Shown piece by piece: positions 35,948 through 47,220 of a DNA stretch of 64,000 nt. The DNA lies in the NCBI RefSeq assembly GCF_900119315.1, contig NZ_LT827010.1:1782001-1846000 (forward strand), given 5' to 3'. The notes below the pieces were generated by a model, which saw nothing but the letters and a program-made list of their open reading frames with translations, made no database searches and was not told where the DNA came from. A program made the position numbers and the translations under genes. The first letter of the stretch is position 1. Each line of letters starts with the position of its first letter. This DNA is from Actinoplanes sp. SE50/110 (GTDB lineage: Bacteria; Actinomycetota; Actinomycetes; Mycobacteriales; Micromonosporaceae).

Positions 35948-37090
35948 GTGCGCCGGAACGCCGTGCTGTTCGTGCTGATCTCGCTCTGCTCCGGCTTCGG
36001 CGGCAGTGCGCTCGCCCTCGCCGCCGGACTCTGGGTGCTCGACCTCACCGGCTCGCCCGGGCTGGCCGCGCTGGCCGGGCTCGGCACGTACGCCCCGGTG
36101 CTGGCCGCGCCCTGGCTCGGCGCCCTGGTCGACCGCTTCCCCCGCCGCCCGCTGCTGATCACCGTCGACGTGCTGGTCGGCCTGGCGATCCTGGCCCTGC
36201 TGCTCGACCCCGCCCCGACCGGCATCTACCTGGTCCTGCTCGTCCGCGGGATCGGCTACGTGCTGCTGGACGCCGGGGAGACCGCGCTGCTGCCGGCCGC
36301 CCTGCCCGCCGGGCTGCTCGGCGATGTCAACGGCTGGCGGTCCAGCGCCCAGGAGGGCATGAAACTCGTCGCGCCACCGGCCGGGGCCGCCCTCTATGCC
36401 TGGCACGGCCCGCGTCCGGTGCTGCTGCTCTGCGCGGCGCTCCCGCTGGTCACCGCGCTGCTGTACGCCATGGTCCGGCTGCGCGCCGCGCCCGCGGTCC
36501 CGGCGGCCGGCCCGGCGCTCGACCGGCGCGGCGTCCGGGCCGGGCTGACCGAGCTGTGGCGGGCGCCGATGCGCACCCCGGTCCTGGTGGCGGCGGTGGC
36601 CATCGCGGTCTCCGGGTTCACCAACGCCGCGGTGCTGCGGCACCTCGTCGACGACCTGCACCGCCCGTCCACCTACCTCGGCGTGCTGTCCGGTCTGCAG
36701 GGCGCCGGTGCGATCGCCGGTGGGCTGCTGGCCGGCCGGCTGCTCGCCCGCCTGCGCCCGGCCCGGGTCGCGGCGCTCGGTGCCACCCTCTTCGCGGCCG
36801 CCTGTCTGACCTGGGCACTGCCCTGGTGGCCGGCCATGCCGGTGGGCAGCGTGCTGACCGGACTCGGGCTGCCGTGGACGCTGATCGCCGGGATCACCGC
36901 GATCCAGACCGGCACCCCGGACCGGCTGCTGGGCCGGGTCGGGGCCACCGGCAGCATGGTCATGTTCGGGCCGATCACCCTGGGCATCCCGCTCGGGTCG
37001 GCGCTGTCCGGCGCGGGCGCCCGGCCGCCGCTGATCATCGGCGCCGCGCTGACGCTCGGCGTGGCGCTGGCCGCGCGGGTCAGCCGCTGA
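35948..37090 (+). CDS. MFS transporter (12-helix, small)
   Basis: 380 residues, hydrophobic throughout, with the MFS loop LGALVDRFPRRPLL between helices 2 and 3. Closest in look to MFS proteins of the macrolide or enterobactin exporter type, and substrate cannot be assigned. GTG 35948 follows TGAGGTGAC. GAGTC-CGACC-GACTC (35917-35931) is a small palindrome just upstream that might be an operator. Confidence 0.8.
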   Translation: MRRNAVLFVLISLCSGFGGSALALAAGLWVLDLTGSPGLAALAGLGTYAPVLAAPWLGALVDRFPRRPLLITVDVLVGLAILALLLDPAPTGIYLVLLVRGIGYVLLDAGETALLPAALPAGLLGDVNGWRSSAQEGMKLVAPPAGAALYAWHGPRPVLLLCAALPLVTALLYAMVRLRAAPAVPAAGPALDRRGVRAGLTELWRAPMRTPVLVAAVAIAVSGFTNAAVLRHLVDDLHRPSTYLGVLSGLQGAGAIAGGLLAGRLLARLRPARVAALGATLFAAACLTWALPWWPAMPVGSVLTGLGLPWTLIAGITAIQTGTPDRLLGRVGATGSMVMFGPITLGIPLGSALSGAGARPPLIIGAALTLGVALAARVSR

Positions 37091-37340
37091 TCAGCGGCAG
37101 GTGATCGAGGATGTCCCGGGGGTCGTCCGTGGCACACCCGACGTAGTTGTCCGGACGGATCAGGAACAGGGCGGATTGACGTACATCATAAGCGCGGAGC
37201 GCCGCGGCGGCCGTGACGTGATGGACGGGCAGTGCGCCGGGCATGGCCGGCAGGGTGTGGGCACCTCGGGAGTGGGCGCGTGCAGATCGTCCATCCGCCA
37301 CTCGGCGGCCGCGCGAACGCCTGGTTCTCCGGTGCGCGGC
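37080..37340 (-). pseudogene. Decayed C-terminus of a flavin monooxygenase
   Basis: On the minus strand the end of a frame reads LRAYDVRQSALFLIRPDNYV and stops at 37080. This matches the C-terminal tail of FAD-dependent aromatic monooxygenases (the RPDxYV block). Upstream, related pieces (PGRRAPENQAF) sit in another frame, so the gene is frameshifted and lacks its FAD domain. The whole gap 37091-37442 contains no intact gene. The upstream TetR gene may once have controlled it. Confidence 0.45.
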
Positions 37341-37442
37341 GGCCCGGGCTGGGCCGGGAACTCGGGGACGACGAGGCGATCGAGACGCTGACGACGTTTC
37401 TGCACCGCGGCTTCGGCGGCGCCTGCGCCCGCCGCCCGGGAC

Positions 37443-38054
37443 TCAGGCCGCCCGCAGACCCAGGAACACCACGGCCAGGGTGCGCTCCCGCAGCGTCTCG
37501 TCCCAGCCGCCGTGCAGCGCCCCCTGACAGAGGCTGACCAGCAGGGCCATCACCTCGGGCAGCTGAACGCCGGCGGCCACCGTACCGGCCGCCTGCGCCT
37601 CGGTCAGCAGACCGCCGACCGCCCACTCCAGCTGTCCGATGGTCTGTGGCAGGCGGATCTCGAGACCCGAGCCGGCCAGCAGCTGCACCACCGATCGCTT
37701 GGCGGCCGCCTCGCCGATCAGCCGGCGGAAGAACTCGAACAGCCCGTCCCCGCGGCCGGCCAGCTCGCCGGCATCGGCGGTCAACCGCCGGAGCAGGCGT
37801 TTCATGATCTCCGCGAGCAGGTCGTTCTTGGTGGGGAAGTGCCGGAAGACGGTGCCGATCGCGACCCCGGCCCGGCGCGCCACCTCGTCGGTCGACGCGG
37901 TCGCCCCGCGCTCGGCGAAGACGGTCTCGGCCGCGTCCAGGATGCGTGCCCGATTGCGCTGGGCGTCGGCGCGCAGCGGGGGACCGTCGGCATCCGGTGG
38001 CAAGTCGAGTCTCCACTCACTATCGTGGTCGAAGGAAGCTGAGTTTTGACTCAT
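37443..38054 (-). CDS. TetR family regulator
   Basis: 203 residues from ATG 38054. The helix-turn-helix is at about 34-78 (RILDAAETVFAERGATASTD, then RRAGVAIGTVFRHFPTKNDL). The C-terminal domain is of the type found in many actinobacterial repressors (LLRRLTADAGELAGRGDG). It is divergent from an NTF2-fold gene, and a palindrome covers its start codon. The remnant monooxygenase lies downstream on the same strand. Confidence 0.87.
   Translation of the reverse strand: MSQNSASFDHDSEWRLDLPPDADGPPLRADAQRNRARILDAAETVFAERGATASTDEVARRAGVAIGTVFRHFPTKNDLLAEIMKRLLRRLTADAGELAGRGDGLFEFFRRLIGEAAAKRSVVQLLAGSGLEIRLPQTIGQLEWAVGGLLTEAQAAGTVAAGVQLPEVMALLVSLCQGALHGGWDETLRERTLAVVFLGLRAA
38040..38053. promoter_or_regulatory. 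Small palindrome at the TetR start
   Basis: TGAGT-TTTG-ACTCA, flanked by one further matching base on one side. It overlaps the TetR start codon and lies just before the NTF2 gene, so one repressor dimer could control both. Confidence 0.45.
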
Positions 38055-38071
38055 CTTAACCGGAGGTGTGT

Positions 38072-38473
38072 GTGGTGACACCGCAGGAGATCTTCGTGCG
38101 CATGCGCGAGCGATGGCTGTCCGGCGACGCGACCTATGACGAGGCGATGCTCGCGGAGGATGTGGTGGTCGAGACGCCGTTCGCGGCGCCGGGGCGGCCG
38201 ACCCGCACCGAGGGGCGCGAGCGGGTCCTGGAGCAGGCCCGGGCCGGGCGGGCCGGGTTCCCGGTGCGGTTCGACGACTGCCGGGCGGTGGTGATCCACG
38301 AGACCGGTGACCCCGAGGTGATCATTGTGGAATACGAGCTGGTGGGGACGCACACGGTGAGCGGACGGCGGGCGGCCGCGCCGTTCATCGGGGTGCTGCG
38401 TACCCGGGACGGGGTGCTGGCCGGCTGGCGGGAGTATCAGCACACCATGGCCATCGCCGCGGCCACGGCCTGA
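38072..38473 (+). CDS. NTF2/SnoaL-like fold protein
   Basis: About 133 residues. The pattern MRERWLSGDATYDEAMLAED, then VVVETPFAAPGRPTRTEGRE and a beta-rich C-terminus, fits the cone-shaped NTF2-like fold used by SnoaL-type cyclases, isomerases and many uncharacterised proteins. No catalytic residue can be named. GTG codons at 38072 and 38075 both fit the strong GGAGG at 38062-38066; the start is uncertain by one codon. Divergent from the TetR gene, its likely repressor. Confidence 0.7.
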   Translation: MVTPQEIFVRMRERWLSGDATYDEAMLAEDVVVETPFAAPGRPTRTEGRERVLEQARAGRAGFPVRFDDCRAVVIHETGDPEVIIVEYELVGTHTVSGRRAAAPFIGVLRTRDGVLAGWREYQHTMAIAAATA

Positions 38474-38559
38474 GCGCGGCGGGTCCCGGCGACCGTCGAT
38501 GTGCCGCGAGAGGGACCGGGTGCCCGGCACGCCGTTGTGCCGGACACCTGGAGTGGAGC

Positions 38560-38588
38560 GCCGGTGGGGCACCAGGCACCCCACCGGC
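38560..38588. terminator. Bidirectional terminator between NTF2 gene and sdhB
   Basis: GCCGGTGGGG (38560-38569) pairs perfectly with CCCCACCGGC (38579-38588). A second hairpin CCGGCAC/GTGCCGG precedes it at 38524-38543. Confidence 0.75.
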
Positions 38589-38594
38589 CGGCGG

Positions 38595-39337
38595 TCAGCG
38601 CTTGGCGACGGCCTTGCGGTAGTCGCTGTTGAGCCGGCCGATCAGGCTCAGCGGGATGCCCTTCGGGCAGACCTCGGTGCACTCGCCCATGTTGGTGCAG
38701 CCACCGAAACCGGCGTCGTCCTGCGCCTGCAGCATGTCGATCACCCGGCTGTCGCGTTCCGGCTGGCCCTGCGGCATCAGGCCGAGGTGGGTGATCTTCG
38801 CCGCGGTGAACAGCATCGAGGAGCCGTTCGGGCAGGCCGCGACGCAGGCGCCGCAACCGATGCAGGTGGCCGCCTCGAAGGCCGCGTCCGCGTCCTTCTT
38901 CGGGACCGGGGCGGCGTGCGCGTCCGGGGCGGTGCCGGTGGGCGCGCTGATGTAACCGCCGGCCTGGATGATCTTGTCCAGCGGGCTGCGGTCGACGACC
39001 AGGTCCTTGATCACCGGGAAGGCGGCGGCACGCCACGGCTCGACGTCGATCACGTCGCCGTCCGAGAAGTGCCGCATGTGCAGCTGGCACGTGGTGGTGG
39101 CCTTCTCCGGGCCGTGCGCCACCCCGTTGATCACCATGCTGCACGCGCCGCAGATGCCCTCGCGGCAGTCGTGGTCGAACGCGATCGGGTCGTCACCGGA
39201 AAGGATCAGCGTCTCGTTGAGCACGTCGATCATCTCCAGGAACGACGCGTCCGGGGAGATCCCCTTCACGTCGTAGGTGACCATCTTCCCGGAGGAGGAG
39301 GGGCCGGACTGACGCCACACCCTGACCTTGATGTCCA

Positions 39338-39338
<1 letters not shown>
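38595..39338 (-). CDS. sdhB: Succinate dehydrogenase iron-sulfur subunit
   Basis: 247 residues from ATG 39338. The N-terminal ferredoxin domain ligates the [2Fe-2S] cluster ([12 protein letters not shown] and a later Cys in TTTCQLHM). The C-terminal domain carries the other clusters in [14 protein letters not shown] and [14 protein letters not shown]. Electrons pass from SdhA through these to the membrane anchor. The ATG overlaps the sdhA stop (TAATG), so expression is coupled. Last gene of sdhCAB, ending at a bidirectional terminator. Confidence 0.95.
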
Positions 39339-41284
<1,946 letters not shown>

Positions 41285-41285
41285 T

Positions 41286-42026
41286 TCAGTCCACCAATCC
41301 GGTCAGCACCGAGAACGGCACCGAGAGGTACCCGACGACCAGAACCACCGACAGCACCAGGGCGATCGTCTTGGCGCGCCGCTGGCCCCGCATGGTCTGC
41401 TGGCCCAGGGTGCGGGCCGCGCTGAAGATGCCGTGCCACAGGTGGAAGCCGACCGCCACGATCGCCAGGGCGTAGAAGAGCGTCACGTACCAGCGGTGCG
41501 GCGCGAAGTCGGCGACCACGTTCGCGTACGGGTGCTCGTGGTCCCCGACCGGGTTCACCGTGCCGGTGGTCAGGTCCAGGATGTGGAAGATGATGAACAG
41601 CAGGACGATGACGCCGCCCCAGCGCATCGTCCGCGCGGCGTAGCTGCCCTGCACCTTGGGCCGGTGCGCGTACTTGACCGGGCGCGCCTTCTTGGCGCGG
41701 ATGGTCAGCACGGCGGCCGTCCAGATGTGCGCGATCACCGCGACGGTGAGCACGGTCCGCTGGATCCACAGGTACCACATGTCCGGCAGCAGGGGCGTGC
41801 CGAGCGCGCGCAGCCAGTGCGCGTAGTGGTCGAAGTCGGTGGCACCCAAGAAGATCTTGAGGTTGCCGATCATGTGAACGTAGAGGAAGAGGACCAGCAG
41901 GATGCCGCTGACCGCCATGATGATCTTCAGGGTCACCGACGAGGGCCGGACGACCTTGCGCGGGGTGGGCGTTGCCGTCGCCCCCGCCGCGTTCTTGGTC
42001 TTGGGAATAGGAGTGTCTACCGCCAC
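41286..42026 (-). CDS. sdhC: Succinate dehydrogenase cytochrome b subunit (B type)
   Basis: 246 residues with five membrane helices and several His in helices that fit two haem b groups ([43 protein letters not shown]). A single large anchor with no SdhD is the type-B arrangement, in which menaquinone is reduced. First gene of the operon, 2 bp before sdhA. The 77-bp gap to the divergent LysR gene is the likely promoter zone. Confidence 0.93.
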   Translation of the reverse strand: MAVDTPIPKTKNAAGATATPTPRKVVRPSSVTLKIIMAVSGILLVLFLYVHMIGNLKIFLGATDFDHYAHWLRALGTPLLPDMWYLWIQRTVLTVAVIAHIWTAAVLTIRAKKARPVKYAHRPKVQGSYAARTMRWGGVIVLLFIIFHILDLTTGTVNPVGDHEHPYANVVADFAPHRWYVTLFYALAIVAVGFHLWHGIFSAARTLGQQTMRGQRRAKTIALVLSVVLVVGYLSVPFSVLTGLVD

Positions 42027-42084
42027 AACCTGGACGTTAGGAAGTCCTGGGTCATTCGTCTAATGCATGATCGGCCGGGTACTC

Positions 42085-42099
42085 ATAGCGATAGGCTAT
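42085..42099. promoter_or_regulatory. LysR-type operator over a leaderless promoter
   Basis: ATAGC-GATAG-GCTAT is a perfect 5-bp-arm palindrome containing T-N11-A (T42086, A42098), the LysR signature. TAGGCT (42092-42097) within it has -10 character and ends 6 nt before GTG 42104, so a leaderless lysR transcript would be blocked by binding here. Confidence 0.6.
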
Positions 42100-42103
42100 T
42101 ACG

Positions 42104-43036
42104 GTGCAGCTGCAACAACTCCGGTACTTCCTGGCGGTGGTGGAGACCCGGCATTTCACCCAAGCAGCGGACATTCTGGGCGTCTCGCAACCTACCTTGA
42201 GTAAGCAGATTCACACCCTTGAGATGTCACTCGGAGCCCCGCTGTTCGAGCGGATGCGCGGTGCGGTGACCCTGACCGTCGCCGGCGAGACATTGCTGCC
42301 GATGGCCCAGCGGATCGTCGCCGACGCCGACGCGGCCCGCGACGCCGTGCAGGACATCGTCGGTCTGCGCCGCGGCGAGGTGCGCCTGGGTGCCACCCCG
42401 AGCCTGTGCTCCTCGCTGGTCCCGGCCGTGTTGCGCACCTTCCGCGCCGACCACCCGGGGGTCAAGCTGCACATCAGTGAGGGCAGCTCGCACGACCTGA
42501 CCGCCGGCCTGCTGGCGCACACCCTGGATCTGGCCCTGATCGTGCAGCCCGAGCACGGCGTCGATCCGGCCCTGGTGGCCATCGAGCTGCTGCGCGAGAG
42601 CCTGGTGGTGGCCTCGGTCGCGGCCGGCCCGCCGCCCACCGTGGGCCGCCAACTGGAGCTCTCCGAGCTGCGCCACACCCCGATGGTGATGTTCCGCGAG
42701 GGCTACGACATCCGTGAGGTCACCCTGCACGCCTGCGAGCGGGCCGGCTTCGCGCCGAAGTTCGCGGTCGAGGGTGGTGAGATGGACGCGGTGCTCGCCT
42801 TCGTCGAGGCCGGCCTCGGGGTCGCCCTGGTGCCCAGCATGGTGCTCGCCAACCGGCCGCTGCTGCGGGCCACCCCGCTCGCGCCGCCGGGGATGCGCCG
42901 GACCATCGCGCTCGCCCAGCGCCGTGCCGCGGTGCTGCCGCATGCCGCGGCCGCGCTGCGTGAGGTGGTGCTCGACCACATCGGCTCGGGCCGGCTGCCG
43001 TTCGGCGTGCGCGCCCTGGAGAGACCGTCCACTTAG
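42104..43036 (+). CDS. LysR family regulator divergent from sdhCAB
   Basis: 310 residues. The N-terminal winged helix-turn-helix (LRYFLAVVETRHFTQAADIL, then GVSQPTLSKQIHTLE) is clear, and the C-terminal periplasmic-binding-protein-like effector domain runs from about 92. The gene shares its promoter region with sdhC, so it may sense respiratory or redox state or a TCA metabolite. Effector unknown, and no OxyR-type Cys pair was identified. It most probably represses itself through the T-N11-A site. Confidence 0.9.
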   Translation: MQLQQLRYFLAVVETRHFTQAADILGVSQPTLSKQIHTLEMSLGAPLFERMRGAVTLTVAGETLLPMAQRIVADADAARDAVQDIVGLRRGEVRLGATPSLCSSLVPAVLRTFRADHPGVKLHISEGSSHDLTAGLLAHTLDLALIVQPEHGVDPALVAIELLRESLVVASVAAGPPPTVGRQLELSELRHTPMVMFREGYDIREVTLHACERAGFAPKFAVEGGEMDAVLAFVEAGLGVALVPSMVLANRPLLRATPLAPPGMRRTIALAQRRAAVLPHAAAALREVVLDHIGSGRLPFGVRALERPST

Positions 43037-43074
43037 GGTAGTCAATTGCCCACCACGCGTTTAAAGTCCTAGAT

Positions 43075-43830
43075 GTGTGGATGGGCGAGTTCCACGACCC
43101 GCGACTCGTCGAGGTCTACGACGCCGAATGTCCCTGGGGCTGGGACGACGACTTCTTCATGGCCGTGCTCGCCGAACGCTCCGCGCACCGGGTCGCCGAC
43201 CTGGGGTGCGGCACCGGCCGGCTGGCCATCGCGATGGCCGCGGCCGGGCACGAGGTGATCGCGATCGACCCGGCGCCGGCCGCCCTGGCCGCGGCCCGCC
43301 GCAAGCCGGGCGGCACCCGGGTGCGCTGGCTGCAGGGCTCGGCCGAGCGGCTCGCCCCGCGCTCGCTCGACGCCGCGTTCATGACCGGTCACGTCGCCCA
43401 GTCCTTCGTCGACGACGAGGAATGGGACACCGTGCTCCGCGGGCTGCGCCGGGCGCTGGTCCCGGAGGGACGGCTGGTCTTCGACAGCCGGGACCCGGAC
43501 GACCGGCCGTGGCAGCAGTGGAACCCGCAGGATTCGTGGCGCACCGTGGTGCTCGACGACGGGAGGGTGGTGGAGGCGTGGAGCGAGGCCGAGCAGGTCG
43601 GGCTGAACACCGTGCGCGTCACCGGGCGCTACCGGTTCGCCGACGGAGGGGAACTGGCGAACTCGGCGACCCTGCGTTTCCGGACCGAGCCGGAGCTGCG
43701 CGACTCACTGCGCGAGGCGGGCTTCCGGGTCGAGCGGATCTACGGCGGCTGGGGGCGCGAGCCGGTGGGTCTGAGCGGCGACGGCGAGTTCATCGTGATC
43801 GCGGTCGCGACGCCCCGGCTGATGTCCTGA
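43075..43830 (+). CDS. Class I SAM-dependent methyltransferase
   Basis: 251 residues. The SAM-binding motif I is VADLGCGTGRLAIAMAAAGHEV (about 40-60), with the acidic residue of motif II in AIDPAPAAL. Target unknown. TAAAGT at 43062-43067 lies 7 nt before GTG 43075, so the mRNA may be leaderless; ATG 43081 is the alternative start. The gene stands alone after lysR. Confidence 0.82.
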   Translation: MWMGEFHDPRLVEVYDAECPWGWDDDFFMAVLAERSAHRVADLGCGTGRLAIAMAAAGHEVIAIDPAPAALAAARRKPGGTRVRWLQGSAERLAPRSLDAAFMTGHVAQSFVDDEEWDTVLRGLRRALVPEGRLVFDSRDPDDRPWQQWNPQDSWRTVVLDDGRVVEAWSEAEQVGLNTVRVTGRYRFADGGELANSATLRFRTEPELRDSLREAGFRVERIYGGWGREPVGLSGDGEFIVIAVATPRLMS

Positions 43831-43962
43831 CGGTCACAGATGTGCCGAGATGTTGTGCGGAACCTTAGGAACCATTGCGGGACAAAAATCCGGGACTACT
43901 ATCCGCAACCATCGGTCTCGACTTTTAGATAGTTGTCGAATTTCACGCGATGTCGAGGTGGC

Positions 43963-45684
43963 ATGCCCGAGAACGAGTGGCCCGACGACCCCCGCCCGCC
44001 CGACCAGGGCGAGTGGAGCCAGCCGCATCACGAGCCGCCACCCGGCCGTGGCCGCGCCCTGCTGGCCGCCGCGGTGGTGGTGCTGGTCCTGCTGGCCGCC
44101 GGCGGCATCGCCTGGCGTCTGATGAGCAGCCGCGGCGCTACGCCGGTGGCGCAGCCCACCGCGCCCGCCCCGACGCCCACCGCGCAGACCGCGCCACCCT
44201 GCCCACAGCCGCGCCTGCGGGTCGCCGCCGCGCCGGAGATCGCCCCGGTGATCCAGCAGGCCGCCGCCGCACTCAGCCAGCCCGGCCAGCGCTGCTCCGA
44301 GGTGCTGGTGCAGGCCGCCGAGCCGGGCGCCGCGCTGACCGGCAAGCCGGACGTCTGGGTGCCGTCCAGCAGCGTGTGGCTGGCCCTGGCCAAAAGCCGC
44401 GGCGACGTCTACACCACGCAGGGCGCGTCGCTGGCCTGGTCGCCGCTGGTGATCGCCGGGCCGGAGTCGATCGCCAGCCTGTTCGCGCCGAACGGGGTCA
44501 CCTCCTGGTCCGGCCTGGTCCAGGGCACCATCCAGAAACGGGTGCCGGCGGTCCGGATGCCCGATCCGACGCTGACCACGACCGGACTGCTCAGCGTCTA
44601 CGCGGTGGGCCAGGCCACGGTCAAGGCCAACCCGGACGCCGGGATCGCCCAGTTGCAGGCGCTCACCCTGCGCAGCCGGCTGGAGAACGCGGCCGCCGAC
44701 CCGGCGGAACTGTTCGCGCAGATGGGCAAGCAGACCGACGCGGCCACGGCGATCTACCAGGTCGGGGTCTTCCCGACCACCGAGCAGCAGCTGCTGACCT
44801 ATCAGAAGAGTCAGCACGACGTCCGGCTGTCCGGCTCGGCGCCCGCCGACGGCCAGATCGACGCCGACTATCCGTACGCGGTCCGCAAGGGCGCCCCGGC
44901 CGACCTGGTCGAGAGCCTTCGCGAGGCGATCACCCCGGACGCGCTGACGACGGCCGGATTCCGGGCCACCGCGACCAAGAACGCGCTGCGCCTGCCGGCC
45001 CCGGCCGTGCTCGCCGGGGCGGCCCGGCAGTGGTCGGCGTACAAGTCGGTGGCCTTCCAGGTGCTGCTGCTGATCGACGCGTCCGGCTCGATGAACGAGA
45101 AGATCACCGACCGGGCCGGCCGCAGCGTCACCAAGGCCGCGCTGCTGCGCGAGTCCGGGACCAGCGCGGCCCAGCTCTTCGGTGACGACACCAGCCTCGG
45201 CCTGTGGTTCTTCGGCACCCCGACGGCGGACAGCCCGGCGCACACCGAGGAGGTGCCGTTCGGCCCGGTCATCGCCACCGTCGACGGCAAGAGCCGCCGT
45301 GACCTGCTGGCCGCCAAGATCGGCGAGTACCGGCCGGTGGCGAACGCCGGGACCCCGCTCTACCAGAGCGTGCTGGACGGCGTCGCCGAGATGCGCGGCC
45401 GGGCCAAGCCGGACACGGCGACCGTGGTGGTGGTCCTCACCGACGGCTCGGACGGCGGCACGAAGTACCGGATGTCCAACGCGGACTTCCTGAAGAAGCT
45501 GACCGCCGGTGCCGACCCCGCCAAGCCGGTGCCGGTGATCGCCGTCGGTTACGGCCCGGCCGCGAACGCCACCGCCCTGCAGGCCATGGCCAAGGCCACC
45601 GGTGGCCAGGCGGTCACCGTCAAGAACCCGGCCGACCTGGCCGCCGGCATCGCCCAGGCCTTCCTCGCCGCACACACCCACTAG
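43963..45684 (+). CDS. Membrane-anchored solute-binding/VWA-domain fusion
   Basis: 573 residues from ATG 43963. A short Pro-rich cytoplasmic tail and one membrane helix (about 29-52) lead to an outer segment that first looks like a type 2 periplasmic solute-binding fold (about 80-355: LRVAAAPEIAPVIQQAAAAL, then PDVWVPSSSVWLALA) and then a von Willebrand A domain (about 365-570) with the MIDAS motif DASGSMNEK and TDGSDGG. The VWA domain binds a divalent metal and a protein or other ligand. No ABC permease genes are beside it. A sensor or adhesion role is inference. Confidence 0.75.
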   Translation: MPENEWPDDPRPPDQGEWSQPHHEPPPGRGRALLAAAVVVLVLLAAGGIAWRLMSSRGATPVAQPTAPAPTPTAQTAPPCPQPRLRVAAAPEIAPVIQQAAAALSQPGQRCSEVLVQAAEPGAALTGKPDVWVPSSSVWLALAKSRGDVYTTQGASLAWSPLVIAGPESIASLFAPNGVTSWSGLVQGTIQKRVPAVRMPDPTLTTTGLLSVYAVGQATVKANPDAGIAQLQALTLRSRLENAAADPAELFAQMGKQTDAATAIYQVGVFPTTEQQLLTYQKSQHDVRLSGSAPADGQIDADYPYAVRKGAPADLVESLREAITPDALTTAGFRATATKNALRLPAPAVLAGAARQWSAYKSVAFQVLLLIDASGSMNEKITDRAGRSVTKAALLRESGTSAAQLFGDDTSLGLWFFGTPTADSPAHTEEVPFGPVIATVDGKSRRDLLAAKIGEYRPVANAGTPLYQSVLDGVAEMRGRAKPDTATVVVVLTDGSDGGTKYRMSNADFLKKLTAGADPAKPVPVIAVGYGPAANATALQAMAKATGGQAVTVKNPADLAAGIAQAFLAAHTH

Positions 45685-45702
45685 TGCACCCGGCGGCGCC
45701 GG

Positions 45703-47139
45703 TCAGTTCGATCCGATCATGCCCGCGACGATCTCGGCGGAGAGGGTGACCATCGGCAGCCCGCCGCCGGGATGCGTCGAGCCGCCGACCAGGAACAACC
45801 CGTCGACCGGCGCGCGGTTCGCCGGCCGGACCAGGCCGCCGGCGGTGCCGTAGATCGCTCCGCCCGGCGCTGCGGCCGACGCCGCCAGATCCGCCGGGGT
45901 CCGGGTCTCGGCGAAGATCAGCCGATCGCGTACGTCGAGACCGCGCCCCGCCAGGACCTCGAGGACCCGATCCCGGTACGCGTCGGCCAGCCCCGCCCGC
46001 AGCCAGTCCACGGTGGACCACGAGGTGCCGTGTGGCGCCGCGTTGACCAGCACGAACCACGCCTCGTCGCCGGCCGGGCGCACCGCCGGATCCGCGGCCC
46101 GGGTGACGAAGACGGTCGGGTCGCCGGCCGGCCGCGCCCGCCGCCCCGGCCCCCCGAAGACCGCGTCGAACTCGGCGTCGTAGTCCCGCGGGAAGAACAC
46201 GTTGTGGTGCGCCAGCCGCGGAGTCTCGCCCCGCACCGCGAGCAGCAGCACGAATCCGGCCAGGCTCCGGTCGGCGAGGCGGGCCAGCGGTTTCGGACTG
46301 GGCAGCAGATCCCGGTAGAGCGTGACGGCGTCCACGTTGGAGACGACGACGTCCGCCGCGAGGCGGGTCCCGTCCCCCAGCCGGACCCCGGACACCCGGG
46401 CGCCGGTCGTGGCGATCGAGGCGACCGGTGAGTGCAGATGCACCCGTACGCCCAGTTTCTCGCATCGGGCGAGCAGCGCCTCCGCGAGGGTGACCAGCCC
46501 ACCCGGCAGATACCACCCGCCGAACGCCAGCTCGGCGTAGGGGATCGCGGCCAGCGCCGCCGGCGCCCGCCGCGGATCCGCGCCCGAATACGTCGCATAG
46601 CGGTCCAGCAGCATCCGCAGCCGCGGGTCGCGCAGATAGCGGCGGCCCAGCGACCGCAGTGACCGGCCGGGAGCGATCGCGGCCAGGTCACCGAGCCGCC
46701 AGGACAGCCGGGCCAGCGACGCCGCGGTCACCGGGCGGCGCAGCACCGACTCCCAGGAGGCGTGCCAGATCCGCTCGGCACGGCGCCAGAACCGGTCCCA
46801 GTCGCGCGCCGCGGCACCGCCCAGCGCGTCGGTGATCCGGGCCAGGAAGGTCTCGTGGTCCGACGACGAGTCCAGCACCGTGCCGTCCGGGAAGAAGTGC
46901 CGCACCACCGGGTCCAGCGGCTCCGGGCGCAGGTCCAGACCGAGGCCGGTGAACACGTCCGGCAGGGTGAGCAGGCTGGGGCCGGTGTCGAACCGGTAGC
47001 CGTCCCTCTCGTATGCCGCCAGCTTGCCGCCGACCACGCCGGACCGCTCATGGATGCTGACCCGATGCCCCGCCTCGGCCAGCCGGATCGCCGCGGCCAG
47101 CCCGCCGACCCCAGCCCCGACCACCACGATGTCGCTCAT
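45703..47139 (-). CDS. Carotenoid desaturase (CrtI/CrtD family)
   Basis: 478 residues. FAD-binding N-terminus VVVGAGVGGLAAAIRLAEAG and the CrtI-family block YRFDTGPSLLTLP. The C-terminus shows VGGSTHPGGGLPMV. These enzymes add double bonds to carotene chains. Because a CruF-like hydratase and a glycosyltransferase are in the same operon, a role like CrtD (3',4'-desaturation of a hydroxylated end) is the best guess, but CrtI cannot be excluded. It is the last gene, 81 bp after the glycosyltransferase gene. Confidence 0.82.
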   Translation of the reverse strand: MSDIVVVGAGVGGLAAAIRLAEAGHRVSIHERSGVVGGKLAAYERDGYRFDTGPSLLTLPDVFTGLGLDLRPEPLDPVVRHFFPDGTVLDSSSDHETFLARITDALGGAAARDWDRFWRRAERIWHASWESVLRRPVTAASLARLSWRLGDLAAIAPGRSLRSLGRRYLRDPRLRMLLDRYATYSGADPRRAPAALAAIPYAELAFGGWYLPGGLVTLAEALLARCEKLGVRVHLHSPVASIATTGARVSGVRLGDGTRLAADVVVSNVDAVTLYRDLLPSPKPLARLADRSLAGFVLLLAVRGETPRLAHHNVFFPRDYDAEFDAVFGGPGRRARPAGDPTVFVTRAADPAVRPAGDEAWFVLVNAAPHGTSWSTVDWLRAGLADAYRDRVLEVLAGRGLDVRDRLIFAETRTPADLAASAAAPGGAIYGTAGGLVRPANRAPVDGLFLVGGSTHPGGGLPMVTLSAEIVAGMIGSN

Positions 47140-47220
47140 CCCCCGATGATCCGTGATCCCCCTCGTCCCCGCCCGGCCGGGCCCGCACCGGCGGTCCGGG
47201 TGTCAGGGCGGGCAGCCGGC

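Noticed and set aside
43075..43830. Methyltransferase as the missing SCO2525 partner of the 9-15 kb locus
   Set aside because: It lies 28 kb away, next to lysR, and its sequence is an ordinary class I methyltransferase; nothing ties it to the locus.
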